Assembly (NCBI GenBank): GCA_963748755.1
Contig: CAVVKA010000001.1
Span: 134,073 to 198,072, forward strand
Length of the DNA stretch: 64,000 nucleotides
DNA from: Palsa-739 sp963748755
Lineage (GTDB): Bacteria; Actinomycetota; Thermoleophilia; Gaiellales; Gaiellaceae
Direction: 5' to 3'
Every line of letters begins with the position of its first letter. Position 1 is the stretch's first letter. Both the position numbers and the translations under genes were made by a program. The notes under the pieces are model-generated. The model had not been told where the DNA came from and ran no database searches. It saw only the letters and a program-made list of their open reading frames with translations. Shown in pieces: positions 57,895-64,000 of this stretch.

Positions 57895-58463
57895 GGATCC
57901 TGGTGGCGGAGGACGAGACAATCATCCGGCTCGACCTGCGCGACCTGCTCGAGCGGGCGGGCTTCGAGGTGTGCGCCGAGGCGAAGGACGGCGAGGAGGC
58001 GGTCGAGCTGGCGCGCTCCCAGCAGCCCGATCTCGCGGTGCTCGACGTGAAGATGCCGAAGCTCGACGGGATCGAGGCGGCGCGGCGGATCCTCGAGGAG
58101 CGGCCGATCCCGATCGTGATGCTGACCGCGTACGGACAGGAGGAGCTCGTGGCGCGGGCGGTCGAGGCGGGCGTCTTCGGCTACCTCGTGAAGCCGTTCC
58201 GCGAGCAGGACCTCCTCCCTGCGATTGCGGCCGCACGCGGGAGGCACGACGAGCTGCAGGAGCTGCGCGCGGAGGCGGAGTCGCTCTCCGACGCGCTCGC
58301 CGCCCGGAAGGTGATCGAGCGGGCGAAAGGGCTCCTGATGGAGAAGGAGCAGCTCAGCGAGCAGGAGGCGTTCGCGCGGCTGCGGAAGGCGAGCCAGTCC
58401 TCGGGCCGCCCGCTCAGGGTGATCGCGGAGGCCGTCGTGGCGACCCTCGCCGCAGAGACGTGA
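57891..58463 (+). CDS. PdtaR-like ANTAR response regulator
   Basis: A 190-residue regulator. The receiver has the acidic pair in VAEDET, phospho-acceptor Asp52 (LAVLDVKMPKLDG), Thr in MLTAY and Lys in YLVKPF. A short coiled coil follows, then an ANTAR domain (~128-186: LAARKVIERAKGLLMEKEQLSEQEAFARLRKASQ). Unlike the protein at 42917, the receiver is complete. Likely phosphorylated by the kinase at 55620; likely RNA targets include the glnA leader 5.8 kb upstream. ATG overlaps the DUF6886 stop. Confidence 0.92.
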   Translation: MRILVAEDETIIRLDLRDLLERAGFEVCAEAKDGEEAVELARSQQPDLAVLDVKMPKLDGIEAARRILEERPIPIVMLTAYGQEELVARAVEAGVFGYLVKPFREQDLLPAIAAARGRHDELQELRAEAESLSDALAARKVIERAKGLLMEKEQLSEQEAFARLRKASQSSGRPLRVIAEAVVATLAAET

Positions 58464-58849
58464 GCGGCCAGAGTCCGAATGCGGCGCTCGTGTGGCGGGT
58501 CTTCGCCGCCTTCGGCAAGGACGCGATGGCGGTTTCGGCCGCCCTCGCCCGCGACGTCGTCTGGCGCGTGCCCGGCCACACCGTGATGAGCGGCGAGTAC
58601 CGCGGCCGGCGCGAGGTCGTCGAGTTCCTGCGCCGCACAGGGCTCGAGACCGGAGGCACCTACCGCAGCAGTCTCCACACCGTCTTCGCGGACGACGACT
58701 GGGCCGTGGCGATCTACCGCGCGACCGGGAGGCGGAACGGGATCGAGCTCGACGTCGACCAGGCGCTCGTGATCCGCTGCCGGGACGGCCTCTGGCAGGA
58801 CGTGACAGCGGTGCCGCTCGATTCCGCCTTCGAGCGTTTCTGGGCCTGA
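58460..58849 (+). CDS. SnoaL/NTF2-like small protein
   Basis: A 129-residue protein of the cone-shaped SnoaL fold: ALVWRVFAAFGKDAMAVSAALARDVVWRVPG, GEYRGRREVVEFLRRTG, TVFADDDWAVAIYRATGRRNG, ALVIRCRDGLWQDV. GTG overlaps the regulator stop (GTGA). A ligand-binding or isomerase role is possible; no catalytic residues can be assigned. Last gene of the coupled plus-strand operon. Confidence 0.8.
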   Translation: MSGQSPNAALVWRVFAAFGKDAMAVSAALARDVVWRVPGHTVMSGEYRGRREVVEFLRRTGLETGGTYRSSLHTVFADDDWAVAIYRATGRRNGIELDVDQALVIRCRDGLWQDVTAVPLDSAFERFWA

Positions 58850-58851
58850 GG

Positions 58852-59295
58852 CTAGGCCGGCGCCGCGAGCCCGCCGCTCTCGTCGGCCGTGAGCTCGGTC
58901 CCGCAGTAGCGGCACTTCGTCGCCCCGAGCGGCAGGCCGTCCGAGAGACAGGCAGGGCAAGCCTTCGTCGGTGCCGGCTCCGTGAACACCGCGACGCCGC
59001 GGCGCCGCTGGTAGACCCGATAGGGCACGACGATCGCGAAGTAGACGACCGCCATGAAGACGGCGAAGTAGATGATCGCCGAGACGAACGCACCGAGGTC
59101 GACGTGCTGGCCGCGGACGCTGAAGCCGAGCCCGTTCGAGCCGCCGCCGCCGGCTGCGTTCACGAGCGGCGTGATCACGCTGTCGGTGAACGCCTTCACC
59201 AGCGTGCTGAACGCGAGCGCCGTCGCAAGGCCCACGGCAGCCACGACGAAGTCGCCCTGCATGACGAAGCTCTTGAAGCCGCGGAAGACCGACAT
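58852..59295 (-). CDS. mscL: MscL mechanosensitive channel with C-terminal zinc ribbon
   Basis: A 147-residue protein. Residues ~1-95 are MscL: FRGFKSFVMQGDFVVAAVGLATALAFSTLV (TM 1), a Gly-rich loop and TM 2 (FVSAIIYFAVFMAVVYFAIVV). In place of the usual C-terminal helix bundle alone, residues 110-135 form a zinc ribbon with Cys113, 116, 128 and 131 (CPAC...CRYC). The pore gates in response to tension; the ribbon may be a regulator or binding tag. Confidence 0.9.
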   Translation of the reverse strand: MSVFRGFKSFVMQGDFVVAAVGLATALAFSTLVKAFTDSVITPLVNAAGGGGSNGLGFSVRGQHVDLGAFVSAIIYFAVFMAVVYFAIVVPYRVYQRRRGVAVFTEPAPTKACPACLSDGLPLGATKCRYCGTELTADESGGLAAPA

Positions 59296-59331
59296 CGTCT
59301 CTCCTTTCGCTACTGGAAGGACGACTGGACT

Positions 59332-61212
59332 CTACGCCTGCGCCTGCTCGAACAGCTGCTCCCAGCGCTCGAGGAGCGCGGTGAGCGCCTCGCGGCTCCG
59401 CTTGTGCGCGGCGAGCACGTCGACGTCCGTCCAGTCCTCGGCGAGCCTCTTCTCGAGCTCCGCGACATCCACCTCGCGTGCCGCGATCTCGGCCTCGATC
59501 CGCTCGAGCTCGGACGGTCGCCGCGGCTTCGGCTTCGCGGCCGCCGGCTTCGGAGCCGGCTTCCCGGCCTCGACCGGCGGCTCCGGCTTCGCCCGCGCCT
59601 CACGCTCCTCGCGTGCGCGCAGCAGCTCGGCCCAGCCGCCGTCGTAGGCGGACAGCTTCCCGTCCTCGATCGCGAGCGTCCGCTCGGCGATCGCGTCGAG
59701 CAGCGCGCGGTCGTGCGAGACGAGCAGCAGCGTGCCCGGGAACGCGTCGAGCGCCGCCTCGAGCGCCTCCCGGCTCTCGAGGTCGAGGTGGTTCGTCGGC
59801 TCGTCGAGGACGAGGAAGTTCGCGCCGGAGGCGACCGTGACGGCGAGTGCGAGCCGCCGTCGCTCGCCGCCGGAGAGCACCGAGACGGCCTTCTCGTGCG
59901 CGTCCCAGCCGGAGAAGAGAAAACGGCCGAGCAGGTTCTGCGCGTCGGGCCGCGAGAGCCCGGTCATCGACTGGACGCATTGGAGAACGGAGCCGCGCGT
60001 GTCGAGCTCCATCTCCTGCTGCGAGAAGTAGCCGACCTCGACGCCGTGGCCGATGCGGAGACCATCGCCGCGAACGAGCTTCTCGAGCAACGTTGTCTTG
60101 CCCGAGCCGTTCGGGCCGACGAGGGCAACGTGCTCGCCGCGCTCGACGGCGAACGAGATCTGACTTAGCAACAGTCTGTTACTTGCCACGAACACGTCCA
60201 GCCCGTCCGCCTCGACCACGGTGCGGCCGCTGCGCGCGGGCTTGAGGAACTCGAAGCCGAGCCCGCGCGTCTTGCGCGAGAGGAGAGCGACCTCGCCGGC
60301 GGCGGCGGCGCGCTCCTGCTCGAGGCGGCCGATGTGGGTCAGCTTCGCCTGCGCCTGTCTCGCCTTGTTCTTCTTGTAGCGGAACCGCTCGACGAACCGC
60401 TCGAGCCGCGCGATGTCGGCCTGGACGCGCTCGACCTCCTTCTGCGCGTGCAGCATCCGCGCGGCCTTCTCGCGACGCCAGGCGTGCCACGGGCCGGGGA
60501 AGAACGTGCCGCGCCCCGCCTCGAGCTCGAGCGTCGCCGTGGTGACCGCCTCGAGGAACCAGCGGTCGTGGGCGACGAGGATGACTGCCGCGTCGAGCGA
60601 GGCGAGCTCGCGCTCGAGCCATTCGAGGTTCGCGACGTCGAGGTGGTTCGTCGGCTCGTCGAGGAGGAGCAGATCGGGATCGCCGCCCAGTGCGCGGGCG
60701 AGCGAGGCCCGCGTCAGCTCGCCGCCCGAGAAGGTGCGCAGCGGACGGTCGAGGTCCTCTTCCGCAAAGCCGAGCCCGCGGACGACCGACGCCGCGCGGT
60801 CGCGCCAGGCATAGCCGCCGGCGTGCTCGAGCCGCGCCTGGGCCTCGGCGTAGCGGTTGAGGGTCGTCTGCGCGTGGTCCCCCTGCGCCATCGCCTGCTC
60901 GAGCCGCCTCAGCTCCTCCTCCAGCGCGACGAGGTCGCGAGCGCCCGCGAGCACGTACTCGCGCAGTGTCAGCTCCTGCTCGAGCGGCGGCCGCTGGTCG
61001 TGCAGCGCCACCCGTGTCCCCTTCGCGAAGGCGAGCTCGCCGCCGTGCCTCTCGGTCTCGCCGGCGAGGATGCGCAGCAGCGTCGTCTTGCCGGCGCCGT
61101 TCGGCCCCGAGAGCGCAACACGGTCGCGGCGCTCGACGGAGAACGAGACGCCGTCGAAGAGGAGGGAGCCGGCGAGCTCCTTCCGGAGGTTGGAGGCGAT
61201 GACGACTGCCAT
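59332..61212 (-). CDS. ABC-F family ATPase (Uup/YheS-like)
   Basis: A 626-residue soluble ABC-F protein: Walker A GPNGAGKTT near 38, FSGGELTRASLARAL, LLLLDEPTNHLD, a charged linker with RFRYKKNKARQAQAKLTHIGRL, second Walker A GPNGSGKTT, LSGGERRRLALAV and DEPTNHLD, then an Ala/Lys/Pro tail and a C-terminal coiled coil (~560-620). Typical of Uup-type factors acting on ribosomes or DNA. ATG at 61212 chosen over an upstream one because MAVVIASNL starts the domain. Divergent from the DUF1326 gene. Confidence 0.9.
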   Translation of the reverse strand: MAVVIASNLRKELAGSLLFDGVSFSVERRDRVALSGPNGAGKTTLLRILAGETERHGGELAFAKGTRVALHDQRPPLEQELTLREYVLAGARDLVALEEELRRLEQAMAQGDHAQTTLNRYAEAQARLEHAGGYAWRDRAASVVRGLGFAEEDLDRPLRTFSGGELTRASLARALGGDPDLLLLDEPTNHLDVANLEWLERELASLDAAVILVAHDRWFLEAVTTATLELEAGRGTFFPGPWHAWRREKAARMLHAQKEVERVQADIARLERFVERFRYKKNKARQAQAKLTHIGRLEQERAAAAGEVALLSRKTRGLGFEFLKPARSGRTVVEADGLDVFVASNRLLLSQISFAVERGEHVALVGPNGSGKTTLLEKLVRGDGLRIGHGVEVGYFSQQEMELDTRGSVLQCVQSMTGLSRPDAQNLLGRFLFSGWDAHEKAVSVLSGGERRRLALAVTVASGANFLVLDEPTNHLDLESREALEAALDAFPGTLLLVSHDRALLDAIAERTLAIEDGKLSAYDGGWAELLRAREEREARAKPEPPVEAGKPAPKPAAAKPKPRRPSELERIEAEIAAREVDVAELEKRLAEDWTDVDVLAAHKRSREALTALLERWEQLFEQAQA

Positions 61213-61237
61213 GGCGGAGCCACTGTAGATTCGGCGC

Positions 61238-61855
61238 ATGGCGGTGGCCACGGCGTGGCAGATTCGCGGCAGCTACTTCGAGTCGTGCAACTGCGACGCG
61301 ATCTGCCCCTGTCGCCGCATCGACGGCGTCTCGGGAGGCCGCTCGACCCACGGCATCTGCCTCGGCGTCCTGGCGTGGCTGATCGAGACAGGACAGGCGG
61401 CGGGGACGGACCTGGCAGGGCTGCCGGTCGCTCTGGCGATCCGCTACGACGACGACGAGCCGGGCTCTCCCTGGACGTGCATCCTCTACCTCGACGAGCG
61501 TGCGAGCGAACGGCAACAGGAGGCGCTCGAGGCGATCTTCACCGGCCGCCTGGGCGGCGACGCGTTGAAGCACTTTCCGTGGGCCTGGAAGGAGAGCAGG
61601 CTGGCCGGGGTGCGGCGGGGCGGGATCGAGCTCGACCACACCCGCCGCCGGCAGCTGCTCCGCATCCGCGACCACGTGACGGTCCGGATCCGCGACCGCT
61701 ATCACGGTGAGGAGGCCGTGACCTGCGTGATCCCGGGTCACGACCGGAGCGGCGAGGAGCTCGTCGCCGACGAGCTGCGAGTGGAGGACGGGCCGCTGGC
61801 CTTCGACTACAGCGGCACCTGCGGCTACGCCGCGACGTTCGACTACTCGGGCTGA
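61238..61855 (+). CDS. DUF1326 domain protein
   Basis: A 205-residue protein. The N-terminal SYFESCNCDAICPCR, with three closely spaced Cys, is the DUF1326 hallmark. A beta-rich body follows (VALAIRYDDDEPGSPWTCILYLDERAS, IFTGRLGGD) and the C-terminal YSGTCGYAATFDYSG adds a fourth Cys. Possible metal-binding role. Its stop overlaps the next start by one base (TGATGG). Function unknown. Confidence 0.85.
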   Translation: MAVATAWQIRGSYFESCNCDAICPCRRIDGVSGGRSTHGICLGVLAWLIETGQAAGTDLAGLPVALAIRYDDDEPGSPWTCILYLDERASERQQEALEAIFTGRLGGDALKHFPWAWKESRLAGVRRGGIELDHTRRRQLLRIRDHVTVRIRDRYHGEEAVTCVIPGHDRSGEELVADELRVEDGPLAFDYSGTCGYAATFDYSG

Positions 61856-62673
61856 TGGACGTTGCGACGGCGAGGAGCCAGGAGCTGCGGGAGCTCGCGC
61901 AGCGCGTCGCCGACGCGCTCCCGCCGGACGCGATCGAGGTCGTGCTGACCGGCAGCGTCTCCCGCGGCGTGGCCGACGACGTCTCGGACATCGAGCTGCT
62001 CGTCGTCACCGAGGAACAGCTCTCGCTCGAGGAGGCGTTCGAGCTCGCACGCCGCGCCGGCCTCGAGCAGCGGGACAGCTGGGGCGACCCGTCGACTCCC
62101 ACGCGGCGCGTCTTCGGGTATCTCGACGGAGAAGCGGTCGAGACCGTCTGGTGGTCGCGCGAGCTCGCCGAGGAGCTCTATGCGACCGGCGGCTCGGCGG
62201 AGGCGCTCGCCAACGGGGTGGCGCTGCGGACGAGCGGGTTGCTCGCCGACTGGCAGGCGCGGCTCGCCGACTTTCCCGACGCGCTCGTCGCGGAGCGGGT
62301 GGAGAAGGCCGCCGAGCGCTGGGGCGGCTTCGCTCCCGCCGGCCTGCTGACGATCGCCCGCGGCGACGACGCGGCGCTGGCGCGCATGGCGTGGCTGGTG
62401 GACGCGGCGCAGCGCGTCCTGGCGATCGTCTTCGCGCTCAACCGCGTCCCGCAGCCGACCGCGAAGCGCCTCGCGGCGCGTGTGGACCCGCTCGCAGTCA
62501 AGCCCGAGCGCCTTGCGGCGCGGATCGACGCGGCGCTCGCCGAGCCTGACCCTCGCACCGCACTGCGGCTGATGACCGAGCTCCAGCTCGAGGCGGTTCG
62601 GCTCGCTCCGAGCGGACCGAACGTGGACCGCGCGCGAGCGTGGCTCGCCGACGCCCTCGAGGCGCTGCGGTGA
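61855..62673 (+). CDS. nucleotidyltransferase-fold protein, paralogue 1
   Basis: A 272-residue protein with the NT core: LTGSVSRGVADDVSDIELLVV (Gly33-Ser34, Asp45, Glu47). The second acidic residue is Glu rather than Asp, and a third carboxylate (E135/E137-like, in ETVWW) may be present. The C-terminal half is helical with AVKPERLAARIDAAL. Resembles aminoglycoside/minimal nucleotidyltransferases. Overlaps the next paralogue (GTGA). Confidence 0.75.
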   Translation: MDVATARSQELRELAQRVADALPPDAIEVVLTGSVSRGVADDVSDIELLVVTEEQLSLEEAFELARRAGLEQRDSWGDPSTPTRRVFGYLDGEAVETVWWSRELAEELYATGGSAEALANGVALRTSGLLADWQARLADFPDALVAERVEKAAERWGGFAPAGLLTIARGDDAALARMAWLVDAAQRVLAIVFALNRVPQPTAKRLAARVDPLAVKPERLAARIDAALAEPDPRTALRLMTELQLEAVRLAPSGPNVDRARAWLADALEALR

Positions 62674-63452
62674 ACGAGCGCAGCGCGCGGCTCCACGCCG
62701 TCGCGGAGCGCGTCGCGACGCTTCTCCCGGGGCACGCCGAGGACGTCGTTCTCACCGGCTCCACCTCCCGCGAGACGGCGGACGAGCTCTCGGACGTCGA
62801 GCTGCTCGTGATCAGCGAGACGCTTCCGGAAAACCTCCCGCTCGACGAGCTTCAGACGTGGTGGTCCGGTATCGAGGGCGCGCACTGGTTCGGGGGCATG
62901 TTCGAGGGCGAATATGTGGAGCTCGTCTGGTGGACGCCTGCGTACGTCGAGGAGCGAGTCGCCGGCCTCGCCGCCGGGAAGTTCGTCGACCACCAGCGGC
63001 TGCGCACCGCCGAAGCGATCGTCAACGGGATCCCGCTGCGCGGCGACCGCCACCCCGGCTGGTGCGCTCGGCTCGCGTCCTATCCCGAAGGGCTCGCGGC
63101 GGCGATCGTCGACGACGTCGCAGACACCTGGATCGAACCCATTCGCTCACAGACCTCGTTGCTCCGTCCCGGCGACTCGCTCGTGCTCGCCGAGCGACTC
63201 GTCGACGACGCCCAGCGGCTTCTCCAGGTCGTGTTCGCGCTCAACGAGACCTGGGAGCCAGGCTGGAAGCGCTTGCCGGCGCGGCTCGAGCCGCTCGCCG
63301 TCAAGCCCGAGCGCCTCGCCGAGCGGATCGACGCGGCAATCCGCGCCCTCGACCTCCAGGCGATGCGCACGCTCGCCGCGGAGGCGCTAGCACTCGCGCC
63401 CCAGACCGAGAAGACGCGCCGCGCCCGCGAGCTGCTGCTGGAGCCGCTATGA
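62670..63452 (+). CDS. nucleotidyltransferase-fold protein, paralogue 2
   Basis: A 260-residue tandem paralogue of the preceding gene: LTGSTSRETADELSDVELLVI (Gly30-Ser31, Asp42, Glu44), EYVELVWW, and the shared AVKPERLAERIDAAI C-terminal region. GTG 62670 overlaps the previous stop, so the longer frame is rejected. It overlaps the kinase gene by 4 bp. Substrate unknown. Confidence 0.75.
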   Translation: MNERSARLHAVAERVATLLPGHAEDVVLTGSTSRETADELSDVELLVISETLPENLPLDELQTWWSGIEGAHWFGGMFEGEYVELVWWTPAYVEERVAGLAAGKFVDHQRLRTAEAIVNGIPLRGDRHPGWCARLASYPEGLAAAIVDDVADTWIEPIRSQTSLLRPGDSLVLAERLVDDAQRLLQVVFALNETWEPGWKRLPARLEPLAVKPERLAERIDAAIRALDLQAMRTLAAEALALAPQTEKTRRARELLLEPL

Positions 63453-64000
63453 CCGTCCTCGCGCTGGACGTCGGCACCTCCTCGGTACGCGCACAGCGGT
63501 ACGACGAGCGCGGCGAGGCGGCCGGCGAGCTGCGGCAGGAGGAGTACGAGACCGACGATCCTGCCGAGGTCGCTGGGGCCGTCCGGCGCGTGCTCGGTAG
63601 CGACGAGCCGGACGCGACCTCCTGCTTCGCGCACAGCCTGGTCGCGGTCGACGAGGGCGGAAGCGCACTCACGCCGATCCTCGGCTGGCGCGACACGCGC
63701 AGCGCCGGCGCCGCACAGTGGCTCGCGCGGAGGCTCGACGCCGAGGCCGTGCACGCGCGCACCGGCGCCTTCCTCCATCCGTCGTTCTGGCCGGCGAAGC
63801 TCGCGTGGCTCGCCGAGACCCAGCCCGAGACCTTTCGCCGCGCGGCCCGGTTCGTCTCCTTCGCCGACTACCTCCGCGGCTCGACCGAGACGAGCCTCTC
63901 GATGGCCTCGACTTCCGGCCTGCTGGACCTCACGACACGCGACTGGGACGAGGAGCTGCTCGCGACGCTCGGCCTCGAGCCCGAGCGGCTGCCGCAGCTC
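63449..64000 (+). CDS. FGGY-family carbohydrate kinase, 3' end beyond the window
   Basis: The first 184 residues of a sugar kinase: VLALDVGTSSVRAQ (phosphate-1 loop), GWRDTRSAGAAQWL, RTGAFLHPSFWPAKLAWLAE and SMASTSGLLDLTTRDWDEELL. Typical of xylulo-/gluconokinases. ATG overlaps the previous stop (ATGA). It reads on past base 64000. Sugar specificity cannot be judged. Confidence 0.88.
   Translation, partial: MTVLALDVGTSSVRAQRYDERGEAAGELRQEEYETDDPAEVAGAVRRVLGSDEPDATSCFAHSLVAVDEGGSALTPILGWRDTRSAGAAQWLARRLDAEAVHARTGAFLHPSFWPAKLAWLAETQPETFRRAARFVSFADYLRGSTETSLSMASTSGLLDLTTRDWDEELLATLGLEPERLPQL

Noticed and set aside
1..64000. CRISPR arrays, transposases, integrases, rRNA operons
   Set aside because: None seen on reading both strands; no spaced direct repeats or DDE/tyrosine recombinase motifs.

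Overview
The window reads as chromosomal DNA of a high-GC actinobacterium. A Thermoleophilia/Gaiellales-like lineage is my best guess, from the caa3-type oxidase with N-terminally extended subunit I, the SUF operon with SufU, PdtaS/PdtaR-type ANTAR signalling, DUF6458 and DUF6886 proteins, and very dense translational coupling. No complete rRNA, transposase, integrase or CRISPR array was seen.

Layout. 1-2.3 kb: a GGDEF protein cut by the window edge and a YbhN-like membrane protein. 2.4-17 kb: the minus-strand SUF Fe-S assembly locus, in transcription order sufC-sufB-four VOC genes-sufD, then (after a break) sufS-sufU-Rieske. The break holds plus-strand ettA and a glutaredoxin-like gene, a decayed second copy of the ettA 3' end, and a visibly AT-richer two-gene operon encoding a SIR2-like protein and a 1322-residue STAND/NACHT-like NTPase. 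That pair is the best candidate for a little-described antiphage system. 17-18.1 kb: tatA-tatC, followed by a TPR protein.

19-25.6 kb: a STAS protein, a diheme lipoprotein cytochrome c, and the minus-strand caa3 oxidase operon ctaC-ctaD-(double USP-like)-ctaE-(USP-like membrane protein). 25.7-29.4 kb: a large PAS/GAF histidine kinase. 29.6-32.1 kb: small accessory genes. 32.2-45.0 kb: a stretch bounded by an intact tRNA-Lys(CTT) gene and a direct repeat of its 3' end, so possibly an island. It carries a desaturase, two ABM-like genes with homologous leaders, a sigma factor, a mannan-type glycan cluster (two GT4, a GH5-like, a GH130), an ANTAR regulator with a degenerate receiver, and two genes with single-base frameshifts.

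45.1-49.1 kb: an amino-sugar nucleotide operon (2-epimerase, 6-dehydrogenase, 3-dehydrogenase, acyltransferase). 49-52 kb: secreted subtilase and SpoIID-like protein. 52-58.8 kb: glnA, whose leader shows a two-hairpin/terminator arrangement typical of ANTAR antitermination; a CNB-domain protein, a CaCA exchanger, then a coupled operon with a PdtaS-like kinase, Nudix, DUF6886, PdtaR-like ANTAR regulator and SnoaL-like protein. The regulator lies about 4.5 kb from its plausible RNA target. 58.9-64 kb: MscL with a zinc ribbon, an ABC-F ATPase, DUF1326, two tandem nucleotidyltransferase-fold paralogues and the start of an FGGY kinase.

A recurring theme is stop/start overlap using ATGA, GTGA and TTGA. 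In three places the conserved N-terminus extends upstream of any ATG/GTG/TTG, suggesting CTG or ATA starts.
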